Positions 1 to 8,431 of a DNA stretch of 64,000 bases are shown piece after piece; positions within the stretch are counted from its first letter, which is position 1, and each line of letters opens with the position of its first letter. A program made the translations under genes and the position numbers. Source of the DNA: a virus; IMG/VR virus record IMGVR_UViG_3300041411_000053, positions 1-64,000 of that record; one strand, written 5' to 3'. The notes beneath the pieces are model-generated. The model was not told the DNA's origin, searched no databases, and saw only the letters and a list, made by a program, of their open reading frames with translations.

Positions 1-794
1 ACAGCACGAGTATATTCAACTTCGGCACGCTCGACACGACCAAGTGTGGCTGTGTAAGTATCCAGCTTGTTTTGAGTTGCTGTAATTGCACGACTGTTGT
101 CTTCGGTTGCAAGTGCAGCGTCACGCTTAGCCTGAGCAAGTTTTACATAACTCTCATACTCACCTGACGACAAAGTTGAACCAGAACCCATATTACCATC
201 TGGTCCTGTAGCACGGGCACGGTTAAGCTTTTCAATCGTTGCGTTGTAATCGTTCTGTGCTTTGATCTGACGACTCAATCCATTGATAGTCGATTCAATC
301 TGTTGCTGTTGTTTTGCTGAAGCACGCGTAACAATGTTCTCTTGACGAATAGCCGCATCCAAGATACGTTCTTGTGCACGAAGTTGAACTTGAGCAGCCT
401 GTTCCGCTTTGAGGAAATCCCTTCCTCGCTTGTTGTTAACTGTATCAATAGCATTGCCTTGTTGCATCACTTTAGTAATGTTGGCATCAATGATTCGGTT
501 AAGACGTTCGTACTCGGTAGGCATCGTGCTTTTCATACTCGATGAATCAAGCTTACGACGTTGTGCACCGAGTTGTTCAAGTTTACGTGTCTGTGCGTCA
601 ATCATGGACGACAAGTCGGCTTCACTCTTGGCTGCTTTATCGGCAACAGAAGAAGACTTCTCATTTACTTGTTGGTTGGTTTTACCAGCTTTAGACGCAC
701 GGTCAGCGGCATTGGCAAATTCGTTAAGTGCCTTGGTGCCTGTCTCAATTGGGCGACTGTCAAGGTTAATCTGTAACTCAGCTATTGTTGGCAT
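1..794 (-). CDS. Tail tape measure protein, N-terminal part
   Basis: The frame is open from an ATG at 792-794 to the left edge, so only the first 264 residues are visible. The start (MPTIAELQINLDSR) and the long Ala/Gln/Glu/Lys-rich, coiled-coil-prone stretch after it match the beginning of lambda gpH-type tape measure proteins. These set tail length inside the tube and enter the envelope at injection. It overlaps the upstream tail-chaperone frame by 17 bp, the usual order in siphophages. The C-terminal part is outside the window. Confidence 0.85.
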   Translation of the reverse strand, partial: MPTIAELQINLDSRPIETGTKALNEFANAADRASKAGKTNQQVNEKSSSVADKAAKSEADLSSMIDAQTRKLEQLGAQRRKLDSSSMKSTMPTEYERLNRIIDANITKVMQQGNAIDTVNNKRGRDFLKAEQAAQVQLRAQERILDAAIRQENIVTRASAKQQQQIESTINGLSRQIKAQNDYNATIEKLNRARATGPDGNMGSGSTLSSGEYESYVKLAQAKRDAALATEDNSRAITATQNKLDTYTATLGRVERAEVEYTRA

Positions 795-1089
795 CTTTCT
801 GATTCTCTCCCATAGTGATGAGTGCTTCGTTCTCCATCACTTGTAGGTCAGGGAACATTTCGTTGATTTGTTTATTCTTGAAACCAAGCATCTTTCCAAC
901 TGATGGAATCACAGAGTAATCTAACCCGGTGGCACCACCCATACCAACTCTCCATTGCGTAGTTAGTGCGTTGAAGAGTTGAAACGTATTCCAATTGATA
1001 TCCCAGACAAGAGTTTCCTCAACCGGGATTTCTTCAAGTGTCAAACCGAACAAACCTGCTTGGTGCTTGTCAGCATCATTGGAATACAT
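778..1089 (-). CDS. Tail assembly chaperone, T-like part (DUF1799 type)
   Basis: A 103-codon frame with the DUF1799-like core 'TQWRVGMGGATGLDY' at about residues 44-58. In lambda-like phages this part (the T of gpGT) is made only as a C-terminal extension of the G chaperone by -1 frameshifting, and it recruits the tape measure and tube proteins. No Shine-Dalgarno precedes the ATG at 1089. The frame is open upstream to a slippery G GGA AAC at 1110-1116 at the end of the preceding gene, so the likely product is a fusion with 1107-1511. Confidence 0.8.
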   Translation of the reverse strand: MYSNDADKHQAGLFGLTLEEIPVEETLVWDINWNTFQLFNALTTQWRVGMGGATGLDYSVIPSVGKMLGFKNKQINEMFPDLQVMENEALITMGENQKDANNS

Positions 1090-1106
1090 GGCATGAGCAG
1101 CGCTTA

Positions 1107-1511
1107 TTAGTTTCCCGAACGTGCTCGTGTGTACGCTTCGTTGTATTGATCAAGAATTGCATCGGTTACGGAAACAGAAGTAGCTACCAGAGCTTCAATG
1201 TTTTCATCGTTGAAGTCATCACTGAAACCCCAACCTTCTACAATGTCTTTAATCTGGTTAATTTGCATCTCGATTTCACGATCAGCCCAATCTTCCAGTG
1301 TGAACTCACCACCATTCTCAGAAGCACTTTTAGCCTCTTCGATCAGAGCAAGGTTTTCAGACTTCCATTTGTCAAAGATTTTAGCCAAACCACGACGGTC
1401 CAACACTTTGAATGTGAAAGTTACAACCAGCGGCTCACCACCAATACGTGGGATCTTCACTGGTGCTTTAAAAGTTGGGTTGAATTGGATTTTGAAAGAT
1501 TTACCAGCCAT
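1107..1511 (-). CDS. Tail assembly chaperone, G-like
   Basis: 134 residues starting MAGKSFKIQF. An in-frame start 12 codons earlier is possible, but the ATG at 1511 has GAGGAG at ideal spacing and the extra residues would come from an intergenic hairpin. Length, position between the tube protein and tape measure, and the terminal codons TCG GGA AAC TAA identify it as the first member of the G/GT chaperone pair that keeps the tape measure soluble during tail assembly. The product is acidic and mostly helical, as is usual for this family. Confidence 0.8.
   Translation of the reverse strand: MAGKSFKIQFNPTFKAPVKIPRIGGEPLVVTFTFKVLDRRGLAKIFDKWKSENLALIEEAKSASENGGEFTLEDWADREIEMQINQIKDIVEGWGFSDDFNDENIEALVATSVSVTDAILDQYNEAYTRARSGN
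1110..1116 (-). promoter_or_regulatory. -1 frameshift slippery heptamer G GGA AAC
   Basis: On the minus strand the last sense codons of the G-like gene read TCG GGA AAC before TAA. Slipping back one base gives GGG AAA, then CTA ATA AGC GCT GCT CAT GCC ATG, which enters the T-like frame with no stop. Lambda uses the related GGGAAAG at the same place. Confidence 0.8.
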
Positions 1512-1522
1512 TTGTTTTCTCC

Positions 1523-1562
1523 TCAGAAATAAAAATGCCCCCGCCAAAGCGGCAAGGGCATG
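1523..1562 (-). terminator. Intrinsic terminator after tail tube gene
   Basis: Minus-strand hairpin with arms ATGCCC...CCGC and GCGGGGGCAT (small bulge, TTT loop), followed by TTTTTATTTC. It lies 26 bp after the tube gene stop and would reduce read-through from that highly expressed gene into the chaperone and tape measure genes. Confidence 0.7.
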
Positions 1563-1587
1563 GAAGCACTTGCGTGCATGTTACGAG

Positions 1588-2241
1588 TTATGCACCAGCT
1601 TTGTAGCGGGTAACACGACCTTGTTGTGCCAAAGTGATTGTACGAACCATGATCTGGTTACGTGTCAGCGATGGAGTGTTGGTAATAGAAGCAATCGAGT
1701 TGTACAGGATCACGTCACCGTTAACCAAGTTCAGACGCTGTACACGCTCTTCTTTCAGTTCATCAGCTGCTTCAACAACTGGAACATACGGTTGCGATGG
1801 GTCATCAGCAACAGTCAGGGTCAGAGTCGATGGAGACTTGGTAGTTGGGATCTGACGATCTTCGTCTTCTTCAAGGAAACCAAATTGGTAGAACTGTTGT
1901 TCACCACCAGAACTTGCAACTTCAGTAATCTGTGGGATGTTAACCCAATCAGTTACTTCTTTAGCAGTACCAGCAGAAGTACCAGCAGGGAAGCTTTGAG
2001 TGGACAGGGTGTTAACACCAGTCAGTACGAAAGTGTCAGCAGTTACAGTACCTACTTTAAAAGCACGACCGGTAAGTTTAACCCAGCCAGAAGTAACAAC
2101 TACAATGTCACCAGCCAGAAACCCATGAGCAGTCGAACTAGCGACAGCAGGGTTAGCATTGGAGATTGCGGTGATTGTTTTATCAGGACCATAAGCTTCA
2201 GCGAAGTCGAAGGTCGAACCGTTAGGCAAACGAAAAGCCAT
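1588..2241 (-). CDS. Major tail (tube) protein
   Basis: 217 residues beginning MAFRLPNG. Beta-rich and Thr/Val-rich, with an Ig-like stretch around residues 20-95 and a conserved-looking C-terminal half. Position (after the tail terminator, before the chaperones) and the terminator directly behind it fit the lambda gpV-type tube subunit that forms the tail shaft. No sheath gene accompanies it. The assignment is mostly from synteny and general composition. Confidence 0.7.
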   Translation of the reverse strand: MAFRLPNGSTFDFAEAYGPDKTITAISNANPAVASSTAHGFLAGDIVVVTSGWVKLTGRAFKVGTVTADTFVLTGVNTLSTQSFPAGTSAGTAKEVTDWVNIPQITEVASSGGEQQFYQFGFLEEDEDRQIPTTKSPSTLTLTVADDPSQPYVPVVEAADELKEERVQRLNLVNGDVILYNSIASITNTPSLTRNQIMVRTITLAQQGRVTRYKAGA

Positions 2242-2264
2242 AATGTATATCCTCTTGTGAGATG

Positions 2265-2675
2265 TTAGTTTGTATCAGCACGGTAATCGAAGTAGCATGG
2301 AAGTAACCACACTGTTCCGTCCTGTTTCCCTTCCGGGACTTTAATGGGGCTAATTACTTGAACAGAGAAGCCTGATGTATCAGTGAACATCTTATTAACA
2401 AGAAAGATGCTTTGAAGTTCATCAACCAACGACTCAGCTACTAATGAACCAACTCCATACTTTGTGACAATTGTCATTTGATACATTCCAATGTAACCTT
2501 TGTGGTCACCAGATAATGTATCCGAGAACGTATCGGATGGAATGGTATGAGACTTGATATAAGTGTCACCCGTAAACTCAACCTTCACGTTGTCATACGA
2601 TACTTGTAAACCCTTCTGCTGTGCGAAGTTTGCAAGAGCAGCAGAGAATAGAGTGCGAACCCTTGCATGACTCAT
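2265..2675 (-). CDS. Tail terminator protein (gpU/DUF4128-like)
   Basis: 136 residues. The pattern of an N-terminal helix (RVRTLFSAALANFAQQKG), a middle strand segment 'GYIGMYQMTIVTKYGVGS' and a C-terminal strand resembles DUF4128/lambda gpU tail terminators, which cap the tube and join it to the neck. A GAGGAG site precedes the ATG. It lies directly upstream of the tube gene, as in lambda-like phages. Confidence 0.7.
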   Translation of the reverse strand: MSHARVRTLFSAALANFAQQKGLQVSYDNVKVEFTGDTYIKSHTIPSDTFSDTLSGDHKGYIGMYQMTIVTKYGVGSLVAESLVDELQSIFLVNKMFTDTSGFSVQVISPIKVPEGKQDGTVWLLPCYFDYRADTN

Positions 2676-2690
2676 GCTTGTCTCCTCTTG

Positions 2691-3089
2691 TTACTTGTGA
2701 AGCAATACTGCTTCGTTGACGATCCTTACAAATCGTGCAGCTGTAATACGCAACATACCGTCAGGTGCCTGCTTAGACGATCCATATTCAAGGTCATATC
2801 CATACAACACATGATTCTGAATGTATGCCACTTGACCGGCAGTAAACGAGTTTGCTGTACGAGCCATGTCAGCAAGTGCCAGATAACCGTCAGGATCTTC
2901 ACGCAATAGACTTGCTGAAGTGGTTGTGTCAATCGACAACTGCCAGTTACCTTTGAACCGACCAGTATCAACAGGGGAAAGAGTAACAACATTCTCACCA
3001 AGCTTTAAGACAATGGTTTGAAGGCAGTCATCAATCTTATCTTCTGTCTCTTCAATCCATCCATTGATTGTGTCCATGAAGTTATCCAT
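2691..3089 (-). CDS. Neck/tail-completion protein (HK97 gp10-like)
   Basis: 132 residues if the ATG at 3089 (GCAGGT upstream) is used; a longer in-frame reading would overlap the previous gene by about 60 bp. It holds the gp10-like signature 'SPVDTGRFKGNW' near residues 38-49 and a later 'YGYDLEYGSSKQAPDGML', typical of head-tail joining proteins. It overlaps the preceding neck gene by 8 bp. Confidence 0.7.
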   Translation of the reverse strand: MDNFMDTINGWIEETEDKIDDCLQTIVLKLGENVVTLSPVDTGRFKGNWQLSIDTTTSASLLREDPDGYLALADMARTANSFTAGQVAYIQNHVLYGYDLEYGSSKQAPDGMLRITAARFVRIVNEAVLLHK

Positions 3090-3474
3090 AACGAACCTGC
3101 AACTTCCATCCACACCCAACACTGTTATCATTGAATGCTTCAAGGTTTACAACTCGAACTGTCTTATCGAGGAATGTCAGTTGGTCACCAATTGCCGGTG
3201 TCGGCATATTCCCACCAGTAATTTCTACAGGGGAAAGATACAGTTGAAAGTCACCGTACTCGATGGTTGCTGCTTTGTAGGCATATTCCGAATAGTTAAC
3301 TCGAAGTCCTGATCCTAGATAATCATTAACAACTTCTGGTGTAACTCCACCAGTTGCTGGATTGTAAATACCACCTTGTCGTTGATGAAGAGTGAGCGGA
3401 ACACCTTTACCTTTTGGTTGTGGAGCAAGTTGACGAATCACCATTGCCCTCATTCGATCATGCATTCCAGCCAT
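3082..3474 (-). CDS. Head-tail joining (head closure) protein
   Basis: About 130 residues from the ATG at 3474, which overlaps the previous stop as TGATG and has GGGAG upstream. It is beta-rich, ending '...GCGWKLQVRYG'. Its size and place between the connector and the gp10-like protein suggest a head-closure or stopper protein. No catalytic motif is seen and the role is inferred from order. Confidence 0.6.
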   Translation of the reverse strand: MAGMHDRMRAMVIRQLAPQPKGKGVPLTLHQRQGGIYNPATGGVTPEVVNDYLGSGLRVNYSEYAYKAATIEYGDFQLYLSPVEITGGNMPTPAIGDQLTFLDKTVRVVNLEAFNDNSVGCGWKLQVRYG

Positions 3475-3884
3475 CAGCATCCACTCCCACATGAATCACC
3501 AACGATATGTTGCCAACTAGGCGTATCACATCGTTTGAAATCCAGAAGCTTGTTTCTATCGCAGGTGTCAGCACCAGCGAACCAAGGCATCAAATTGTCA
3601 GGAGGAACTTTACCAGCAGTAGCAATCAGATAATCAAGGAGCTTCAGGTAATTAGAACCTGTAGAACTAGAAATCTGAAGTTCACCAATCACTTCGCGGG
3701 AACTCTCACTGGAAACAATGTAACCAGCTGAGATAGCAGCCATTACAGCGGCTCTACTAACATTTCCCTTTGAAGCAGTTAGGAACTGTGTGTACTGTGT
3801 GGACGTAAACATTGGATAGTATGGACCACCCGGAATGTCACCAATCATTAGAGCAAGGAGAGAAATCTTTTCAGCATCTGTCAT
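3474..3884 (-). CDS. Head-tail connector/adaptor protein
   Basis: 136 residues from the ATG at 3884, which has AAGGAG at 7 bp; the ATG at 3890 is too close to that site. A helical N-terminus (MTDAEKISLLALMIGD) suggests an adaptor of the neck, as does its position directly after the capsid gene. The C-terminus is cysteine-rich ('DTCDRNK...CDTPSW...DSCGSGC'), unusual for this class; it could bind a metal or form disulfides. Confidence 0.6.
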   Translation of the reverse strand: MTDAEKISLLALMIGDIPGGPYYPMFTSTQYTQFLTASKGNVSRAAVMAAISAGYIVSSESSREVIGELQISSSTGSNYLKLLDYLIATAGKVPPDNLMPWFAGADTCDRNKLLDFKRCDTPSWQHIVGDSCGSGC

Positions 3885-3895
3885 ATTCATTCTCC

Positions 3896-3930
3896 TTAAA
3901 ACAACAAAGGGCCAGCTTGACGCCAGCCCT
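3896..3930 (-). terminator. Terminator after major capsid gene
   Basis: Minus-strand hairpin of 9 bp (two G-U pairs) with arms AGGGCTGGC and GCTGGCCCT around GTCAA, followed by TTGTTGTTTT. It sits just after the capsid stop. Confidence 0.75.
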
Positions 3931-3944
3931 CTGAGATATACGAC

Positions 3945-5039
3945 TTAGCTAAAGGTTACGTCGAAGATCGCACCCGGATAGATGGTCGAGTTCATGAAGT
4001 TGCTACCAACCTTCATTTGAATCAGATCATCTTCTTCGTTCAGACGTTCGAAGTAGTAACGACCAGCAGCTTTCTTGTTGATTGCCGAGAAGGTGTTAGC
4101 TGGAGCGTAGTAAGTCTTGAACATACCACGAACACCAGTTGGGATTGCGACAGCCTTAGTTGGAGCGATCCATGGCTGGAACACGCCATCAGCATCTTCG
4201 TAACCACCAGTACCAGCGTCGATAAACACCAGACCCCACAGGGACAGAGTACGGAAGTTGGCATCCAGACCAGCAGCTTGATCAACTGGCTTCAACAGGA
4301 TTTTGTTCAAATCTTGTGCGAAGTATTTGATAGCTTCGGTAACAAATGGGTTGGTGTAAACAGCGTCGAAGAAGTCAGTACCGCACAACAGAACCAGCTG
4401 AGTGTAGTTACCACCGTTGGCATGACGCAGAGCTTCACGCATCTTACGAACCAGTTGCGAGCAAGTAATACGTGGATCGTTAGAACCAGTCAGCTTCAGG
4501 TCATGAGTCTGACGTGTAACACCCATTTCTTCATAGAAGTCGATGGTGTCACCGTAAGACGTTGCCAGTGTACCTTCTGGAGCGTAAACAGTACCTTTCA
4601 TCAACAGCTGCATACGAGCAACATCAGCAGTCAGGTCAAAGGAGTTGTTCAGATAAGCCAGCTTCTCAAGACGAACATCCATTACGGTTGCCAGACCAGC
4701 AGCTTCTTGAATCGAACTAACTTGTGCAACGCCATCGATATCTTGTGGCTTGATTGCATCTTGCAGTTCGAAGTTAGGGATACGAGCTTGAATGAAGCCA
4801 CGCTTTGGCTTGGAAACCATGGTGTCAGCTTTAGCTTCCCAGTTCTTATCTTTGATCAAATGGTTGCTGTACTGGGTACGTTGAATCTCGATTTTCTTCT
4901 GAGTTACAAAGACTTCTTCAAACAGACCAAGATGGTCGATGATCGAGATATTACGAGGCAGTTCAACCAGAATGTCGGTCAGTTCAACAAACTTACCTTG
5001 CGACAGGCGATCAATATTCTTATCGATAATCAGAGACAT
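3945..5039 (-). CDS. Major capsid protein (lambda gpE family)
   Basis: 364 residues, the usual size of family E capsid proteins. The start 'ELPRNISIIDHLGLFEEVFVTQKKIEIQR' region, 'KPKRGFIQARIPNFELQD' around residues 77-94, and the C-terminal 'NTFSAINKKAAGRYYFERLNEEDD' are typical of this fold. AAGGAAGGAAC precedes the ATG. Decoration and protease genes lie upstream and connectors downstream. A terminator follows, consistent with very high expression. Confidence 0.9.
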   Translation of the reverse strand: MSLIIDKNIDRLSQGKFVELTDILVELPRNISIIDHLGLFEEVFVTQKKIEIQRTQYSNHLIKDKNWEAKADTMVSKPKRGFIQARIPNFELQDAIKPQDIDGVAQVSSIQEAAGLATVMDVRLEKLAYLNNSFDLTADVARMQLLMKGTVYAPEGTLATSYGDTIDFYEEMGVTRQTHDLKLTGSNDPRITCSQLVRKMREALRHANGGNYTQLVLLCGTDFFDAVYTNPFVTEAIKYFAQDLNKILLKPVDQAAGLDANFRTLSLWGLVFIDAGTGGYEDADGVFQPWIAPTKAVAIPTGVRGMFKTYYAPANTFSAINKKAAGRYYFERLNEEDDLIQMKVGSNFMNSTIYPGAIFDVTFS

Positions 5040-5065
5040 ATATGTTCCTTCCTTATGTTTTGTTA

Positions 5066-5083
5066 AGGGGCATTGAAGCCCCT
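5066..5083 (-). terminator. Hairpin between decoration and capsid genes
   Basis: Perfect AGGGGC/GCCCCT stem with a 6-base loop. Only TAACAAAAC follows on the minus strand, so it may act as an mRNA processing or stability element rather than a full terminator. Confidence 0.4.
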
Positions 5084-5094
5084 ATAAATTGGAT

Positions 5095-5538
5095 TTAAAC
5101 AGCTTTGTATTTAGATACGTCTTGCAGTACCAACAGACCTTGATTGGCCATCAGCTGCTTCAGAAGAGCGTAAGGAGCGGCACCCAACAGGGTTTCATAG
5201 TTCTCTTTGATGTAGAACTCTTTGAAAGCTGCATCACGAACAATTACGATAGAGTTCCATTTACCAGCAACAATCGCTTTAGGTGTGAAGTCGTAAGCGA
5301 ACGAACTGTGGTCACCCCAGACAACTGCAAACTCATTGGTTGCAACAGCATCACCAGCAGCATCGATAACGGACCAAGCTACAGTTGGAGCAGAATCTTT
5401 TGGACGGACAACAATAGTGCCCAGTGGAATAACACCAGCCGGTGTGATGTTTGCGTTTTCATTACTGAAATGGAAATCGGCGTGGTCAATAACCAAGTCC
5501 GAAGCGTATTTCAGGAAGTTCAGTTCAGTGAAAGCCAT
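5095..5538 (-). CDS. Head decoration protein (gpD-like)
   Basis: 147 residues. 'TPAGVIPLGTIVVRPKDSAP' (about residues 32-51) and 'GDHSSFAYDFTPKAIVAGKWNSIVIVRDAAFKE' resemble gpD-like decoration proteins that stabilise expanded heads. It lies between the protease/scaffold gene and the capsid gene, the classical lambda order. Confidence 0.7.
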   Translation of the reverse strand: MAFTELNFLKYASDLVIDHADFHFSNENANITPAGVIPLGTIVVRPKDSAPTVAWSVIDAAGDAVATNEFAVVWGDHSSFAYDFTPKAIVAGKWNSIVIVRDAAFKEFYIKENYETLLGAAPYALLKQLMANQGLLVLQDVSKYKAV

Positions 5539-5565
5539 TATTTGTATCCTCTAATAAGTTTTTGA

Positions 5566-6036
5566 TTAACCGCGACGAGCGCGTGCAGCTTCAACACCAG
5601 CGATTCGAATTGCTTCAGCTTGGTCAACAGGAGCGTCTGTATCTTCAGCACCATCTTCACCAACTGCTTTAAAACTCTCAGCACGGGCATCTTTAACAGC
5701 TTTCAGTTGACCCACCATAAAGGCAAAGGAAGTTTCATCCAGTGCAGACATATTGGTCATGTAGGTTTCCAGTTCAGCTTCAGGAACAACATCAGCAAGA
5801 GCAGCCTTGCGACCTACCAGAATTGCATCAGCAGCAGCTTTAGCAGCCTGAGCCTGAGCTTCTTTGAACTCACCCAACTGTGTAGTCAGTGAAGCCAGTT
5901 GTTCACCCAGAGCAGTCAGCGAAGTCTCAGCTGTTACACGTGCTTCTTGTTCTGCACTCAACAGTGCTTGTAGTTCGTCGAGCTTAGCCATATCTGCTTT
6001 ATCTCCTCGGTTCATAAATTTCAAGGCGCCTTTCAT
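5566..6036 (-). CDS. Internal scaffold protein (Nu3-like, nested start)
   Basis: In-frame internal ATG (6034-6036; codon 288 of the protease gene) preceded by AAGGAGGG at 4-5 bp. The product, starting MKGALKFMNRG, is almost wholly the predicted coiled coil plus an acidic tail. A second start (ATG after GAGGAGATAAAGCAGAT) lies 15 codons further. Inferred by analogy with lambda gpC/Nu3. Confidence 0.7.
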   Translation of the reverse strand: MKGALKFMNRGDKADMAKLDELQALLSAEQEARVTAETSLTALGEQLASLTTQLGEFKEAQAQAAKAAADAILVGRKAALADVVPEAELETYMTNMSALDETSFAFMVGQLKAVKDARAESFKAVGEDGAEDTDAPVDQAEAIRIAGVEAARARRG

Positions 6037-6897
6037 TGTGCCCTCCTTATTGTTTGCTTCGGCAACATCTGCCACATAGTTATAAAATTCTTCAACAGTC
6101 ATTACTGAATCAGCAAGACCAAGTTCAAGAGCTTCGTCGGACATGAATACATTTGCCTGTGTGTCTTTAACGACTTTAATGTCAAGACCACGGTGAGTTG
6201 CAACATGACCTGTGAATGCTTCATACAAGGTATCAACTTGTGTTTGCAGACGTTCTTTAAACGCTTCAGTGAAAGAACCATCAGCAGCGAAAGGAACTTT
6301 GTCTTCACCGGCTGTAATGAATGTTCGCTCAATACCGGCTTTCTCAAGTTGCTTACTGTTGTTCATCAGTTGAATCAGAACACCAATACTACCCACTTGA
6401 CTATCAGCCGACATTACAATCTCATCAGCAATACAAACTAGACCATAGCAAGCAGAAGCCGACATACCATCTACGTAAGCAATGATTTTGATACCATTCT
6501 CATCAGCAAGTTTGCGCAAGTAGTTTGCACTGTCCATCATGCCGTGAGCTTCACCACCACCAGAGTCAGCCATCATTACGACAGTCTTGGCTCCTTGTTC
6601 GACAAAGTATTCCATTTGTTCTTTCAGCATCTCGTAAGATGTACCACCACAAAGAGCTTCCCAACCGGAAGTTCGATATGTTAGTGGACCGTTGATGTGC
6701 ATCACACCAGTTGCGGTATCCGAAACATAAGTCGGTCCACCAAAGTCATCATCAGAACGAGCTTCAGGGGTTACATCAATGTTCCCTTCGATTCGCTGGT
6801 TAACATATTCCAGAATGCTATGAAAAGAATTTTGTTCAATCAGATGTGGAGTGTTAACCAGTGAACCTTTAATACGTACCAAGCTATGAGTAGCCAT
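5566..6897 (-). CDS. Head maturation protease (S49/SppA-like) with C-terminal scaffold
   Basis: 443 residues. The N-terminal two thirds is a ClpP-fold S49 peptidase: 'DSGGGEAHG' (oxyanion region), 'GMSASACYGL' with the likely nucleophile Ser, and 'SQVGSIGV'. The last about 155 residues are an Ala/Glu/Gln-rich coiled coil typical of a scaffold. A strong AAGGAGGG followed by ATG at 6036 lies in frame inside the gene, giving a separate scaffold of about 156 residues, as lambda Nu3 is made inside gpC. The protease would trim scaffold and portal during prohead maturation. Confidence 0.88.
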   Translation of the reverse strand: MATHSLVRIKGSLVNTPHLIEQNSFHSILEYVNQRIEGNIDVTPEARSDDDFGGPTYVSDTATGVMHINGPLTYRTSGWEALCGGTSYEMLKEQMEYFVEQGAKTVVMMADSGGGEAHGMMDSANYLRKLADENGIKIIAYVDGMSASACYGLVCIADEIVMSADSQVGSIGVLIQLMNNSKQLEKAGIERTFITAGEDKVPFAADGSFTEAFKERLQTQVDTLYEAFTGHVATHRGLDIKVVKDTQANVFMSDEALELGLADSVMTVEEFYNYVADVAEANNKEGTMKGALKFMNRGDKADMAKLDELQALLSAEQEARVTAETSLTALGEQLASLTTQLGEFKEAQAQAAKAAADAILVGRKAALADVVPEAELETYMTNMSALDETSFAFMVGQLKAVKDARAESFKAVGEDGAEDTDAPVDQAEAIRIAGVEAARARRG

Positions 6898-6899
6898 TA

Positions 6900-8420
6900 T
6901 TAACTCCCTTTGTTTGCTGTATCAGGATCACCGCTAGAACCTGTTCCTTTTCCGTTACTCCCGTTGAGTCCTGATTCCATTCCACCCCCAGCTTCGGAGA
7001 CGAAACTTGTCATCATTTCTCTAAGTTTCTCAGTAGGTGTATCGTCAGGAACTCGATAATCAATACCAACACGAGCAAGGACAAAGTTAACAACTTCAGG
7101 AACCAGTGGGATAAGTCCGACAGCAGCCGATTGTTGTAGATATTTACCAACGCTCTCCAGTGACTCACTGTTAGGTAAATCAAAATCAATGTAAGGCATT
7201 ACATCGGTAGGCCATGAGTTCTGTTCAAACAATGTCTTAACAAGCTTATGATTAAGCTGGTCTTTGATTTCGTTCAATCGACTCTTTACAGCCATGTCGA
7301 TGATGCTTACTTTCGATTCAGCAAGAGAGTAACTACCACCAGAACCACCACCAAGCGACAATACGTCAGCGAAGAGAGCAACTTGAATCTCTCGCACATA
7401 TCGGTTAATGATTGCGTTAACGTCATAAGACTTCGTACCCGAGATATTCTTAATCTCAAAGTCAAACATCTTATTGCCTTCCTGATCGAGCAACATTGGT
7501 AGGATGAACCCACTTTGTTTTGCTTGATGTGCTCGTTCCATCATTCGAGTGTACATGTTGAAGGACTCTTCCCGGTCAGGGTCACGATCTTCAACAAGAT
7601 ACTCAGGTGGGAGGAACAGGATCTTAAAGGCGTTGTTGTCTTGTGCTACACCAATAGCTTCAGACTCTTGGTAAGCTTGTTTCATCTTCCACGGTTGCCA
7701 TGCAGCAACCAAAGGCGATGTACCAGAAGGGCTATCATTCTGAGGATTGTGGCGGAAGTGTAAGCACTTCTTCATTGGAATGTATTTGACACCAGTCTCT
7801 TGAGTGACACTAGTTCGCATAACTTCCCAACCATCATGACTAATCATGCTGTTTTCACTTGGGATTATAATGCGTTGATCGAAACCATCTAGTTCACGAC
7901 CTTTGTCTTTCCAATACCACTGGACAACCGTTCCCTGACTCCTTGGTGAAAGGGCTTCAATCCCCACCAGACCGTCATTGAACTTACTGCCGTATTTGTA
8001 GTTGCGGAAGCGAAACACCATTTCAAGGACGCTGAATCCATAACGGTTAAACGTCGCAGCATTCTTAATGCCGGTTGTCCAACTGTGACGCATGTCGTCC
8101 ATTACTTCAGTGAGATACTTCTGTTGAGCTTTGAGAGTAGCTTCTCGTTCTTTTGGAACACCCTTTGGAATCTTTACACTCCATGTGGCTTCGGCTACTT
8201 TACCTTCGACAAACTCTAGAGCTGGTCCAACGGAACCGTCAGTTGCCATCTTCTTGAATGTCTTGTAAGCTAATGGCCAACGTAGTTCATGTTGACAATC
8301 ATCCCAAACTTGACCACCAAGAGTGACAAGACCGGTGTAACCAGTCTCACCATATACAATTGCAGGAGCTTTGGATTCTCCTTGTTTCAAGGAGGTTGTG
8401 TTTTCGGCGTTTTCTGCCAT
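6900..8420 (-). CDS. Portal protein (DUF935/Mu gp29-like)
   Basis: 506 residues. Segments 'FNRYGFSVLEMVFRFRNYKYG' (about 120-140), 'YIPMKKCLHFRHNPQNDSPSGTSPL' and 'NVISG/ISGTKSYDVNAIINRYVREIQVALFADVLSLG' fit DUF935-type portals. It lies between the terminase and protease genes. The Gly/Ser-rich C-terminal tail (SEAGGGMESGLNGSNGKG) is typical of portals. The dodecameric ring is the DNA channel and docking site for the terminase. Confidence 0.85.
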   Translation of the reverse strand: MAENAENTTSLKQGESKAPAIVYGETGYTGLVTLGGQVWDDCQHELRWPLAYKTFKKMATDGSVGPALEFVEGKVAEATWSVKIPKGVPKEREATLKAQQKYLTEVMDDMRHSWTTGIKNAATFNRYGFSVLEMVFRFRNYKYGSKFNDGLVGIEALSPRSQGTVVQWYWKDKGRELDGFDQRIIIPSENSMISHDGWEVMRTSVTQETGVKYIPMKKCLHFRHNPQNDSPSGTSPLVAAWQPWKMKQAYQESEAIGVAQDNNAFKILFLPPEYLVEDRDPDREESFNMYTRMMERAHQAKQSGFILPMLLDQEGNKMFDFEIKNISGTKSYDVNAIINRYVREIQVALFADVLSLGGGSGGSYSLAESKVSIIDMAVKSRLNEIKDQLNHKLVKTLFEQNSWPTDVMPYIDFDLPNSESLESVGKYLQQSAAVGLIPLVPEVVNFVLARVGIDYRVPDDTPTEKLREMMTSFVSEAGGGMESGLNGSNGKGTGSSGDPDTANKGS

Positions 8421-8431
8421 CAGGCAACTCC

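Noticed and set aside
1198-2268. Long plus-strand ORF (356 codons) opposite the tail genes
   Set aside because: Lies antisense to recognised tail chaperone and tube genes, no ribosome site, protein is low-complexity Ser/Thr-rich.
4017-5066. Plus-strand ORF of 349 codons
   Set aside because: Mirror of the major capsid gene, which has clear family features on the other strand.
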